A DNA stretch of 64,000 nt from Kumtagia sp963829135 (GTDB lineage Bacteria; Pseudomonadota; Alphaproteobacteria; Rhizobiales; Rhizobiaceae), in assembly GCA_963829135.1 (NCBI GenBank), contig CAWHHO010000003.1, positions 248,001 through 312,000 of the forward strand. Direction: 5' to 3'. Positions within the stretch are counted from its first letter, which is position 1, and each line of letters starts with the position of its first letter. The translations under genes were made by a program, and so were the position numbers. The notes under the pieces were generated by a model. The model had not been told where the DNA came from. It was given only the letters and a program-made list of their open reading frames with translations, and did not search any database. Below are positions 55,901 through 64,000 of this stretch, in pieces.

Positions 55901-56512
55901 GCGCGACGTGCCGATGCAGGACTTCGCCCGCATCTTTGCCCCGAACGGCGTGATCGACACGCTTCTTCGCCCAAAATCTCGCGCCAGTACACCGACATGT
56001 CCGGCAAGGACTGGGTTTGGAAGGAGGACACCTCGCTGGGGCGGGAACTGTCGAAGGCAACGCTGAAGGAATTCCAGCGTGCTGCTGAAATCAGGGATGC
56101 CTTCTTCCCCCAGGGAGGCGCAATGCCGGCGGTTAGCCTGACTGTCACCCCCTATTCGCTGAACGGCGAGGCGGATATGGCGCTGATGAACGTCAACGGC
56201 CAGATCGTCCAGAGCACACAGGTCGGCGGCTTGCCGGTCACCATGCAATGGCCGGGCAGCATGTCCGGCGGGTCGGTCAGCATCACGCTGACGCCGGAGA
56301 TTCCCGGCCGGGTCTCGGCTGTACTGACCGAGGGCGGGTGGGCGTTCATGCGCCTGCTGGAATACGGATCCGTGTCGAAAACCGAGGACGGCATGCGCGC
56401 CCGGTTCCTCATCGGTGGCCGCGATGTGGTCTATACGTTCCAGGTGGGTTCGGTTGCCAATCCGTTCTTTTTGCCGGCGCTCACGCAATTCTCTTGCCCG
56501 ACCGGGATGTAG
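52903..56512 (+). CDS. tssM: T6SS membrane protein TssM (IcmF) with about six apparent frameshifts
   Basis: Large inner-membrane protein spanning to the periplasm and forming the T6SS envelope channel with TssL. It starts MKKWILRIAIVVGLLAFAAI at ATG 52903 with two N-terminal membrane helices. A cytoplasmic NTPase domain shows Walker A GPPGAGKTTALVNSGLKFPL and VLIDTAGRYTTQDSDSEVDK. Single-base shifts occur near 54229, 54676, 55264, 55653, 55966 and 55984; five are insertions and one a deletion. All downstream pieces align in order as IcmF/DUF1215 and C-terminal parts, e.g. SMSGGSVSITLTPEIPGRVS. About 1,200 residues once corrected, the usual size. I think the gene is intact in the organism. Confidence 0.9.
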
Positions 56513-56513
56513 C

Positions 56514-57185
56514 ATGGGCTTCGGGCTGTTCGGAAAACTGCCGCAGAAACGGGACTTCATCACATTCGGTATTGCCGGAGACATTCTGGTGCCGCTTGAA
56601 ACGTGGCTGCAGACCGCCGTCGCGGCGAGCCGCAGTGAACTCGGCCGTGGCTGGGAAGAGGTGTATCTCGTAGCGCCGATCTGGCGCTTCTGGATTGGCG
56701 CCGACGTGTTCGGCGCCAATTGCGCCGGCGCCCTGATGCCGTCGGTCGACGGCATCGGCCGTTTCTTTCCGCTGCTGGCAATCTATGCGTGTGAGCACGG
56801 CGATACCTTGCCTCCGCCATCTTATGCACCTCAGGAAAAATGGTTCGGCGCGGTCGAGGCGCGGCTGTTGAGCGTTCTCGACGAGGATGCGGCGCCCGCG
56901 GTTGATACGCTGCTCGCCGGCCTGCCGGCTCCGGCTCTGGACAGCCTGGCGCCCAACGCTCGCCGCAGCGACTTCAAGGGCGGGACCATCTGGAACGCCG
57001 GGCAGGACACCGACACGCCGAGCTTTCTGGCCAGTCTTTTCGAGGACGACTATCGACAGGTGGCGCAGGGGCGCAGCTATTGGTGGGTTCCGGGAGCGCA
57101 AGAACGCGGACCCGTCATGCACGCGAGAAATGGTCTGCCCGATCCGTATTTCCATACTCGGATGCTTCGGGTTGTGGCAGAGTAA
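56514..57185 (+). CDS. tagF: T6SS accessory protein TagF (ImpM)
   Basis: Cytoplasmic post-translational regulator; in Pseudomonas and Agrobacterium it represses T6SS assembly, partly by binding Fha. 223 residues from ATG 56514, one base after the tssM stop, starting MGFGLFGKLPQKRDFITFGI. The family core is WEEVYLVAPIWRFWIGADVF, GALMPSVDGIGRFFPLLAIY and the C-terminal GRSYWWVPGAQERG. In Agrobacterium a TagF-PppA fusion exists; here the two genes are separate but close. No frameshift seen. Confidence 0.92.
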   Translation: MGFGLFGKLPQKRDFITFGIAGDILVPLETWLQTAVAASRSELGRGWEEVYLVAPIWRFWIGADVFGANCAGALMPSVDGIGRFFPLLAIYACEHGDTLPPPSYAPQEKWFGAVEARLLSVLDEDAAPAVDTLLAGLPAPALDSLAPNARRSDFKGGTIWNAGQDTDTPSFLASLFEDDYRQVAQGRSYWWVPGAQERGPVMHARNGLPDPYFHTRMLRVVAE

Positions 57186-57203
57186 GGCCGTGGACTCATA
57201 AAT

Positions 57204-57452
57204 ATGATCGAAATGGCGCCTGAAACGGCCAAGAGATGCAAGGAGAAGCGCGAAGCTCGGGGTCTACCCCCCGGCCGAGCGGCTCGACGCCGCAGGTCGC
57301 AGCCGTTTCGGCGTCCGAAGGATGTGGTCTATCTGCCCGGCTGCTTTGTCGCGAAGGACTTGAAAGCCGAAAGGCTTCCTGAGCCTTCGCTCCTCGTATC
57401 CGAACAGATGGCCTCACACCATTCCGACCAGATTTATGAGTTCACGGCCTAA
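57204..57452 (+). CDS. Small uncharacterised ORF between tagF and pppA (82 aa)
   Basis: MIEMAPETAKRCKEKREARG starts at 57204, close behind tagF. It is very basic in the first half and ends LVSEQMASHHSDQIYEFTA. It fits the gap on the same strand but has no recognised domain, signal peptide or strong ribosome-binding site. It could be a small T6SS-linked protein or a chance ORF in GC-rich DNA. Confidence 0.3.
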   Translation: MIEMAPETAKRCKEKREARGLPPGRAARRRRSQPFRRPKDVVYLPGCFVAKDLKAERLPEPSLLVSEQMASHHSDQIYEFTA

Positions 57453-57476
57453 ACGCGACGAGCGCTACGGCAAAGA

Positions 57477-58289
57477 TTGAGGGTGGGTGCAGTGCAGGAT
57501 CGCGGTATTCGCTTTGACAGTTTTGGCATTTCTCATCCTGGACGGGTCAGGGAGTTGAACGAGGACCGCTATCTGATGGTCCCGCGCAGTGGGCTGTGGC
57601 TGGTTGCGGACGGCATGGGCGGCCATGACGCCGGCGAAGTTGCGTCATCCAGCATCGTCGAACATCTCTCGTCCCTTGGCGTCGCCAGTTCTGCGCCGGA
57701 TTTGCGAGCTCGATTCGAGGACCGTATCGCCCGCGCCAATGCTCAGATACGACAGATCGCAATCGATCGCGGAGGCGCCACGATCGGCTCGACCGTGGCT
57801 GCGCTGCTGACGTTCGAGCGGCACTTCGCGTGTATCTGGCTTGGCGACAGCAGGGTTTATCTGGTGCGTGACGGTTTGATCACGATGTTGTCGCATGATC
57901 ATACGGAGGTGCAGGAATTGGTGGATCGCGGCGTGCTAACCCCGGAGGAGGCAAAGGTTTGGCCGCGCCGCAATGTCATAACCCGCGCCGTGGGCGTCGA
58001 AGACCATCCAGCACCGGATATCGAACTCGGCCAGACACACGCTGACGATATTTTTGTGTTGGGCACCGACGGCCTGACAGCGCATCTCAACGAGGACGAG
58101 ATTCGTGACGTAGTGATCTCAGAGGAGCCGGAGGCTGCTTGCCAGCGACTGATCGACCAGGTCCTGGAACGCGGCGGCACCGACAATGTCACGGTGATCG
58201 TCATCAAATGCCGCGAAGTCTCGGTGATGAGCGGCAACGACCGCAATTTCGTAAAGCGAATGGGCCTGGACAAACGATATGCCGGGTGA
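57477..58289 (+). CDS. pppA: PP2C-type Ser/Thr phosphatase PppA of the T6SS switch
   Basis: Cytoplasmic metal-dependent phosphatase opposing the T6SS Thr kinase. Up to 270 residues. No ATG is available; TTG 57477, GTG 57483 or GTG 57492 may start it. Motifs: GISHPGRVRELNEDRYLMVP, WLVADGMGGHDAGEVASSS, IWLGDSRVYLVRDGLITMLS, VGVEDHPAPDIE and LGTDGLTAHLNEDEIRD, then GTDNVTVIVIK. The metal-binding aspartates are all present. It overlaps the kinase gene by 11 bases, implying tight coupling of the antagonists. Confidence 0.92.
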   Translation: MRVGAVQDRGIRFDSFGISHPGRVRELNEDRYLMVPRSGLWLVADGMGGHDAGEVASSSIVEHLSSLGVASSAPDLRARFEDRIARANAQIRQIAIDRGGATIGSTVAALLTFERHFACIWLGDSRVYLVRDGLITMLSHDHTEVQELVDRGVLTPEEAKVWPRRNVITRAVGVEDHPAPDIELGQTHADDIFVLGTDGLTAHLNEDEIRDVVISEEPEAACQRLIDQVLERGGTDNVTVIVIKCREVSVMSGNDRNFVKRMGLDKRYAG

Positions 58290-60633
58290 GGACAAAACGG
58301 TCCTGATGCCGCCGCCGGACGCCGTGGCGGTCGGCACGCAGCTCAGCGGAACCTATGAACTTGACCAGCGTATCGCCGCCGGCGGCATGGGCGAGGTGTT
58401 CAAGGGCCACAATATCCAGACCGGCGACCCGGTGGCGATCAAAATCGTCCTGCCGGAGTTTGCGCGGGATACGGTCATCCTTTCGCTGTTTCGCAAGGAA
58501 GCCTCGATCCTCAATCATCTCTCGCATGAGGCCATCGTCCGCTACCATGTCTTCGCAATCGACCAGGCGCTCGGGCGGCCTTACCTCGCCATGGAATTCG
58601 TCGATGGCATGTCGTTGGCGGACATGTTCGCCCGGGGGCCAATGCCGACTGAGGACGCCCGCACTTTGCTTCACAGGGTGGCGTCCGGACTTGCAGCCGC
58701 GCATGAGGCAGGCGTCATCCACCGGGATCTTTCGCCGGACAACATAATCTTGCCGGGCGGCAAGGTCGGCCGGGCCAAGATCATCGATTTCGGTATCGCC
58801 CGCTCAGCAAATGTCGGCGGGGAAACGCTTCTTGGCGGCGTGTTCGCCGGAAAGTACAACTTCGTTTCGCCCGAACAACTCGGCATGTATGGCGGCGAGG
58901 TCACCGACCGTTCGGATATCTACAGTCTTGGTCTCGTTATGGCTGCTGCCTTGCGCGGCGCGGCGCTCACCATGAGCGGCAGCCAGGTCGAAGTGATCGA
59001 AAAGCGCCGCGTGGTGCCGGATCTTTCCACAGTCGACGATAGCTTGCGGCCGATCATCGAAGCCATGCTGCAGCCCGACCCGGAAGATCGCCCGCAAGAC
59101 ATGGCCGAAATCGCGGATTGGGTCGCACCGGTGCGCGCGGCCCGGCCCTCGTTCGACATCACCCACAGGGGCGCCATGCCCTCCGTCGATACGACTGCGC
59201 GGCAGCCAAGCTGGACGGAGCAAACCGCCCCTCAAGCTACCCAGCCGCCATCCACCCCGGCAGCACAGCCGACCATAGTCGCACCACCGCCGCAGCCTGT
59301 GAGCGAAAGCCCCTTCGGTCCTTATGTCGGCCCGGCAAACATTCCAATTCCAAACGCTGTCTCCTCTCCTGAACCCCCGTCCGTTGACGGTAAGGGCAGG
59401 AGCAAGCGTGGCGCAATTGCTGCCGCCGTGCTGACAGCCTTGGCGGCAAGTGTCGCCGGAGCGGTCTGGTGGGGCTTGTTCGCCGAGCCGCCGCTGCAAA
59501 CGCCGGACGAGTCAACCAATAATGCTCCTCCATCCAGCGAGCAGGGAACGCAGCAGCCGACTACAGAAAAGCAAAAAAGCCCGCCGGTGGCGCAAACGCC
59601 CGAAAGCCCGGGCGCGAAAAGTCCCCCACTCGTGCCCACGGACAAAGCGCCGGTCGATGCGGATGAGAACAATTCTGTCACCGAGGACGTTACGCTGACG
59701 GTCCCTGCCGCGTCTGGCCTGCTGGCCAACGCTACCGATGCCGAGGGCGCAGCACCGAAAATCACCGCCTTCACAGTGGCGGGCCAGGGCGGACCGTTCC
59801 AGTTGGGCACAGGATACTCGATCTCAGGGGTGGGCACGATCACTGTCGACGCCGACGGCAGCTACAGCTTCGCACCTGCGGAAAACTATGACGGACCGAT
59901 CCCAGCGATCGGCTATACCGTCTCCGACGGTAAGCTGGATAACACCTCGACCCTCACGCTGACGATGGTCCCGGTCGAAGATACGCCGGTTGAGCAGCCA
60001 AACATCCGCGCGCAACAGATCGACTGGCTGAAGAATTATACTGGTGGCGACTGTTTCTATGCAGTGCCGATAGCGATCTCCGAAACGAGGTCCGAGATCG
60101 AAGGTTTCGGCGAAAGCGTGACAGCATTTGATGCGTTGCTCACCGCGTTTCAAGCGAAGTTTGGGATCGAGCCTGAGATCCAGGTAAGGCAGCTCCGGCC
60201 GAAGCAGTGCCCGTTGACGCAGTTGCTCGGAGACCTCGGGCGCAGTACCGCGACGCCACCGGATCTTTCCCTGGCAAAGTACGAACTCGCTGATCGCGAT
60301 CCGATGGTCGGGCAGGTGGGGATCGCGCCGTCTCGCGAGACCTATCTGCTGCTGGTCGATCATGACGGCATCGTCCACAATCTCGAGAGCCTGCTGAACC
60401 GCGCCGGAGACGTGGCGAAGTTTGATGTTCCCCTTGGGCTTGGCACAAGCAACACTACAGCGCGCGTTCCGGAGGTACTGCTTGCCATCTCGACGTCGCA
60501 GCCTCTGCAGGCAGTTGAAACCGCGACGGTTCCTATACCCGCCTCCGATTTGTTTCCGCGCCTGCTTTCCGAGATCAAAGACAAGAAGATGGACGCTGCG
60601 GCCACGGCACGGTATTTTCGCATCCGCGGATAG
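58279..60633 (+). CDS. ppkA: T6SS-linked Ser/Thr protein kinase PpkA with cadherin-like and C-terminal sensor domains
   Basis: Membrane kinase of 784 residues. The N-terminus MPGEDKTVLMPPPDA carries a T-V-L-x-P site. Kinase domain about 26-275: RIAAGGMGEVFKGH, catalytic K55 (VAIKIV), HRDLSPDNIILPGG, IIDFGIARS and SPEQLGMYGGEVTDRSDIYS. After a Pro-rich linker, one membrane helix (about 378-398, AAAVLTALAASVAGAVWWGL) leads to a Pro/Ser linker. Then a cadherin-like beta domain (about 458-565, DENNSVTEDVTLTVPAASGL, SYSFAPAENYDG) and a Cys-containing C-terminal domain (about 574-784) shared with the TonB-like protein encoded opposite. It probably phosphorylates TssL/Fha in response to envelope cues. 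Confidence 0.92.
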   Translation: MPGEDKTVLMPPPDAVAVGTQLSGTYELDQRIAAGGMGEVFKGHNIQTGDPVAIKIVLPEFARDTVILSLFRKEASILNHLSHEAIVRYHVFAIDQALGRPYLAMEFVDGMSLADMFARGPMPTEDARTLLHRVASGLAAAHEAGVIHRDLSPDNIILPGGKVGRAKIIDFGIARSANVGGETLLGGVFAGKYNFVSPEQLGMYGGEVTDRSDIYSLGLVMAAALRGAALTMSGSQVEVIEKRRVVPDLSTVDDSLRPIIEAMLQPDPEDRPQDMAEIADWVAPVRAARPSFDITHRGAMPSVDTTARQPSWTEQTAPQATQPPSTPAAQPTIVAPPPQPVSESPFGPYVGPANIPIPNAVSSPEPPSVDGKGRSKRGAIAAAVLTALAASVAGAVWWGLFAEPPLQTPDESTNNAPPSSEQGTQQPTTEKQKSPPVAQTPESPGAKSPPLVPTDKAPVDADENNSVTEDVTLTVPAASGLLANATDAEGAAPKITAFTVAGQGGPFQLGTGYSISGVGTITVDADGSYSFAPAENYDGPIPAIGYTVSDGKLDNTSTLTLTMVPVEDTPVEQPNIRAQQIDWLKNYTGGDCFYAVPIAISETRSEIEGFGESVTAFDALLTAFQAKFGIEPEIQVRQLRPKQCPLTQLLGDLGRSTATPPDLSLAKYELADRDPMVGQVGIAPSRETYLLLVDHDGIVHNLESLLNRAGDVAKFDVPLGLGTSNTTARVPEVLLAISTSQPLQAVETATVPIPASDLFPRLLSEIKDKKMDAAATARYFRIRG

Positions 60634-60784
60634 GGAGCGTTTCAGGACCCGCGCAGCGGTGTCGGTTCGAAAGGAATCAGAGCGGTTCATGATTGGAGTG
60701 AACCAGCCAGGCCTGACGGTTTCCGGTTGGCGGCTCGCCTCACCGCCCGTGAAGCAGAATGATCCAGCCTGACTATGAACCGCG

Positions 60785-62420
60785 CTATCGGACGACGAAC
60801 GACGTGATGCCGTAAGCGATGGAGCGGTTGTCGCCGATAATCTCGAGGGTCAGCTTCGAGAAATATTCGGAAGCTGGCTCACCGAGTTTGGTCGGCAGGG
60901 TTTTCAATGGCCCGTCTGCCGCGACGGCGATCAGCAGTTGAACCGCCGATCCCGGCTTGCTGGTCAGCGTCATTGGTGCGCTGAATTGCAGGGACCTTAC
61001 ATCGCCGACAGCGGATGACGAGACCAGCTTCGCCTTGCCCTCGTCGTCGACGATCAGAAGGTAAAGCGTATTTTTTCGCAGGCCGGAAACGACCCCCGAA
61101 AGATCCGCTCCGCTGGCGATCGCCGGCTGGTTGAGTGTCAGCTGCAATGGAAAGTTCGGGTACTGCGCAAGGCTCCGGGCAAAGCTGAGTGCACCGCATT
61201 GTGCCTTCGAGACAGGCCGCATCTCGGCTTTGAGATCGAGACCGGCGACCCGCATATACTCTGCGCCGAGCGCGTGAACGGCCTCCGGGTTGGCGGCATA
61301 AGCTTCGACCGAGGTCGTCATAGGATCGAGCGGAAGTGCGAGCAAGCAGTCGCTGCCTTCCGATTCCGATAAGAATTCCTCGATACGCATGCCGCTGGAG
61401 TTGGGTACCGCGAGATCATCGTCGGGTGCAACGTTCTCGGGCCGTATCATCGCGACCACCGGTTCGCCCGCCACTGGTTCTGCCTTTTGGGCCTCCGGGA
61501 GGTTTGAAATTGCAGCCACCTCGGTCCCGCCAATGGGTTGCGGTGCGGCCGCGGCAGCCGGTGCGGCTTTCCCGCTTGATGTGGGCGCGAGGGCGGTCGG
61601 CCTCACCGGCGCGGACGCTTCCGACCGGTTGCCCGAAGGTGCGGCGGCGCCAACGATGGCAGCGGATGCCCTGCCAGAAGGTGAGATCTGCGTATGAACG
61701 GGATCGGCGGTTGGATTCGGTACCACAGCGATGTTGCTTCTACTTGAGACCACAGGCTCTGGGGTTTCGGAAAGACCCGCCACGACAATCTCCGGCTCGC
61801 GGGCAGCAACCGGCGGGGCATTTGCTTCCGTGATGGGCGTCGGTTGCTCAGCCAGGTCATCAGCGCTGGTGACAGGCTCGGCTGCTTCGGCAACACCAGC
61901 CACCACGCTATCGGGCTCGCCAGCGGGCGCGATTGGAGTTCCCGGTGTTCGTGCGGATTCCGGCTCGGAAGCGACTTCAGCCAGCACCCGGCTTTGCGGT
62001 TGACTGACGACGATCTCACTATCCGCGGCCGCCTTGACCGGTATCGCTGGTGCCCTTTGACAGAGCGAGTTCAGACGGCTGCGCAGGCCTCGCCTCGGCG
62101 CTGTCCGTTGCGACCGTGGCCTCGATCGCGGCCGGATCGTGCCGTTCTGCGGACTCAGTCGTGTTGCTTGCGGCCAAGCTGGGCAAGGGAGGTTCCTCGA
62201 CGGCTGCAGCCTTGTCCGTTGGTCGCGCCGCAACCGTCTCCGGCTCCGCTTGCTGCAACTGGGTTCCGATTTCCGGGGAGGAGATGGTGATCTCGGTGTG
62301 CGCCGGTTTCCTCGGCTCTGGCATAGGCATGGCGTAAAGTCCCATGCCGACCGCGCCGTGCAATACGATCGAGCCGAGGATGGCGATCGCCCAGAAATGC
62401 GCTGGCGCGGCGGTGCTCAT
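60785..62420 (-). CDS. TonB-like energy transducer with a kinase-type sensor domain (one frameshift)
   Basis: About 544 residues. The N-terminal anchor, HFWAIAILGSIVLHGAVGMG, is TonB-like in design, and a very long Pro/Ala/Glu-rich periplasmic spacer follows. One extra base near 62060 shifts the frame in the spacer (QPSELALSK to APAIPVKAAADSE); the corrected gene has 545 codons. The C-terminal domain (about 350-544) begins SEGSDCLLALPLDP and includes KAQCGALSFARSLAQYPNFP and NTLYLLIVDDEGKAKLVSSS. It is not the usual TonB receptor-binding fold; it matches the end of the adjacent kinase. It is the last gene of the exbB-exbD-exbD operon (overlap 4 bases). Confidence 0.78.
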
Positions 62421-62848
62421 TGCGGAGCCGCCGCCGCTGTAGGCGCTTCGTGCAACGTCACGATCTGGACTGCCAGACCGCTCACGCGCATCTTCTGCGC
62501 CAGTGAAAGCAGCGGCCCCGCCGGCATATCGGGTGGCGCGAGCAAGCTGAGCAGCGTATCGGCTCGGCCCGTTGCCGCCACGGCGCGGCTGGCAGCATCA
62601 GCAACGCTGTCATCCGCCACCGGAAGGCCGTCGAGCAGCAGGGAACCGTCCGCTTGCAGGAGCAGAAGCGGCCTGGGCAGGCGTTCCAGTGGCAGGTTAC
62701 GGGTCACGGGGATGGCCGATTGCGCTTCCTCGCGGTTCGTCAGGCTGCCCGTTGTGAGGAAGAACAGCAGCAGCAGGAAGACGATGTTGATCATCGTCAG
62801 GGTGAAGTCGTGGCGCCGTCTCGGCGCTGGGAGAGGGATGATCCTCAC
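62417..62848 (-). CDS. ExbD/TolR-like protein lacking the membrane Asp
   Basis: 143 residues with the ExbD design: short cytoplasmic N-terminus, one membrane helix and a periplasmic alpha/beta domain. It starts MRIIPLPAPRRRHDFTLTMI at 62848. The proton-conducting Asp of ExbD/TolR helices is replaced by Asn21 (LTMINIVFLLLLFF), whereas the sister protein keeps Asp. The periplasmic part contains VQIVTLHEAPTA. It overlaps both neighbours. It may be a structural partner in a mixed ExbD dimer. Confidence 0.82.
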   Translation of the reverse strand: MRIIPLPAPRRRHDFTLTMINIVFLLLLFFLTTGSLTNREEAQSAIPVTRNLPLERLPRPLLLLQADGSLLLDGLPVADDSVADAASRAVAATGRADTLLSLLAPPDMPAGPLLSLAQKMRVSGLAVQIVTLHEAPTAAAAPQ

Positions 62849-63282
62849 GGCTGTGCGCCCCTGCGGCTTAGCACCGTGACGTTCGCGATCTCGGCGTCCT
62901 TTGCCGCTTCCAGGACCGTCACGACATCCTGCACGGTCGCGCTCGCGCCTGGTGTCAGCAGGATCGCCGAAACGCCGCGTGACTTCAGTTCGGACAGCGC
63001 CTTGCCTACCTCCCCGATTGGCACGCTGCGCCCGCCGATAGACACGCGCCCGGCTAGGATACGCACCGATATGGGTGCTCCGGGCGGCGTCTGCGCAGCC
63101 GGCCTTTCGCCGGCTTCCCCAGCCAACGGAGTCAACGGCAGCAGCGAAAACGGCGTGATCTGGGAGGTCACCATGAAGAAGATGACGAGCAGAAAAATGA
63201 TGTCGATCAGCGAGGTGAGCACGAAGGACGCGCGCTGGCGGCGTGCCGGCCGGGGTAGAATGGACTGTGAAGCGTTGGGCAT
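62845..63282 (-). CDS. exbD: ExbD/TolR-type biopolymer transport protein
   Basis: Stator-rotor component of a proton-driven inner-membrane motor, 145 residues. It starts MPNASQSILPRPARRQRASF; the helix FVLTSLIDIIFLLVIFFMVT carries the essential D27. The periplasmic domain has ISVRILAGRVSIGGRSVPIG and ATVQDVVTVLEAAKDAEIAN, as in the family. It starts five bases after exbB, and its ATG-side end overlaps the second exbD. Confidence 0.9.
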   Translation of the reverse strand: MPNASQSILPRPARRQRASFVLTSLIDIIFLLVIFFMVTSQITPFSLLPLTPLAGEAGERPAAQTPPGAPISVRILAGRVSIGGRSVPIGEVGKALSELKSRGVSAILLTPGASATVQDVVTVLEAAKDAEIANVTVLSRRGAQP

Positions 63283-63287
63283 GAACG

Positions 63288-63995
63288 CTAGCCCCCTAGC
63301 GAACCCGGAACGGTGGCGCGTGGCAGACCGAAGGAGTAGCCGGCGATCGGTGGCGCGCGCTCTTCGCTGATGGGTGCGATGCTGAACAGCACCTTGGCGA
63401 TCGCCGCCTCCATGTAGGAGCGCTCGTGATCCACGCGGGCCTCGAAATACATCGAGAGGAAATACACCGGGATTGCCACCGACAGACCCGCTGCCGTAGT
63501 GATGAGCGCCACCCAGATGCCGCCGGCCAGAGCCGCCGGATCGATCGCTCCACCCCTTGATGACAGCTCGCCAAAGGCCGAAATCATGCCGATGACGGTA
63601 CCAAGCAGGCCAAGCATCGGCGCTGCCTGCGCGACAGTTTCAAGGAAGCGCAGGTTCTTCGACATGGTGTTCAACTGGTTCAGCGCGATGTGGGCAGCCA
63701 CCTCGCGCGCCCGTTCCTTGTCGGCCGGGTAGTTGAGCAAGGTGATCATCGCGCCGGCGATAGACGCCGATGCCGGCGACACTTCCGACCGGGCGCGCCG
63801 CAGCGCATCGTCATAGTCGCCCTTCGCCCATTTGTTGAGCGCGTCTTCCGTGCCGCTGATACGCCCGACGCCCAGTCGCGCGAATTGCAGGAACTTGAAG
63901 ATCGCGATTGCACCCGAAATAATCGAAATCGCCAACAGCGCGACAAGGACGGGGCCACCGGGTGACGACAGCTGTTCGGTGAAAATCTTGATCAT
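63288..63995 (-). CDS. exbB: MotA/TolQ/ExbB proton channel family protein
   Basis: Inner-membrane proton channel, 235 residues, starting MIKIFTEQLSSPGGPVLVAL. Three membrane helices: about 15-35, 115-140 (TVAQAAPMLGLLGTVIGMIS) and 160-180 (ALAGGIWVALITTAAGLSVA). The motifs match TolQ/ExbB: APMLGLLGTVIGMISAF and GIWVALITTAAGLSVAIPVY. It pairs with the ExbD proteins to power the TonB-like protein. The start lies five bases from the window edge, so the promoter is not visible. Confidence 0.92.
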   Translation of the reverse strand: MIKIFTEQLSSPGGPVLVALLAISIISGAIAIFKFLQFARLGVGRISGTEDALNKWAKGDYDDALRRARSEVSPASASIAGAMITLLNYPADKERAREVAAHIALNQLNTMSKNLRFLETVAQAAPMLGLLGTVIGMISAFGELSSRGGAIDPAALAGGIWVALITTAAGLSVAIPVYFLSMYFEARVDHERSYMEAAIAKVLFSIAPISEERAPPIAGYSFGLPRATVPGSLGG

Positions 63996-64000
63996 ACCGC

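Overview
The window looks like the chromosome of a GC-rich alphaproteobacterium of the Rhizobiales, most likely Phyllobacteriaceae (Mesorhizobium/Aminobacter-like). The pointers are the cysG-DUF2849-cysI-cysH-DUF934 sulfur cluster, the sppA-ihfB-lapA block, an olsB ornithine-lipid gene, ABC/IclR sugar catabolism, a type VI secretion (T6SS) cluster with a Thr kinase/phosphatase pair and no tssJ, and many GC-rich palindromic intergenic repeats. No rRNA, tRNA, CRISPR array, transposase or prophage was recognised.

Layout. 0-2.3 kb: a frameshifted hypothetical gene and repeat-rich intergenic DNA. 2.3-7.4 kb: assimilatory sulfate reduction (siroheme synthase, DUF2849, sulfite/nitrite reductase, APS/PAPS reductase, DUF934). 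7.4-19.2 kb: housekeeping genes (methyltransferase, DJ-1/PfpI protein, grpE, TRIC channel, two RNA methyltransferases, lspA, AcuI-like reductase, olsB, YjbR and EVE proteins, ornithine cyclodeaminase-like protein, lapA, ihfB, sppA). 19.4-22.0 kb: aldehyde dehydrogenase and lactonase. 22.1-22.45 kb: a candidate small RNA with promoter and terminator, then a strongly structured cloverleaf-like locus. 22.6-25.5 kb: MaoC, CoA-transferase and a signal-less solute-binding-like protein. 25.5-38.5 kb: a sugar-acid catabolic cluster that fits the non-phosphorylating L-fucose route: fuconolactonase-like hydrolase, IclR regulator, ABC importer, two enolase-superfamily dehydratases including a clear L-fuconate dehydratase, mutarotase, Gfo/Idh/MocA dehydrogenase, MaoC, SDR dehydrogenase and FAH-type hydrolase. 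38.6-46 kb: a second FAH-like gene, then a probable amide/amine cluster (DMFase-like, class III aminotransferase, BKACE, GNAT, acetylpolyamine amidohydrolase).

46-64 kb is the most interesting part. A secreted caspase-like/cadherin-like/Sel1 protein and two Gly-rich lipoproteins precede tssK-tssL-tssM-tagF-pppA-ppkA. Converging on it is exbB-exbD-exbD-tonB-like. The kinase and the TonB-like protein share a C-terminal extracytoplasmic domain. TssL and the kinase both start with a K-T-V-[I/L]-x-P motif; in TssL it includes Thr14, the known PpkA phosphosite in Agrobacterium. I infer a proton-motive-force-powered envelope sensor feeding the Thr-phosphorylation switch of the T6SS.

Caution: many genes carry apparent frameshifts, almost all single-base insertions, and correcting them restores whole-codon, family-typical lengths (five in the aldehyde dehydrogenase, about six in tssM). 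This looks like unpolished sequence rather than gene decay, so I give full intended gene spans.
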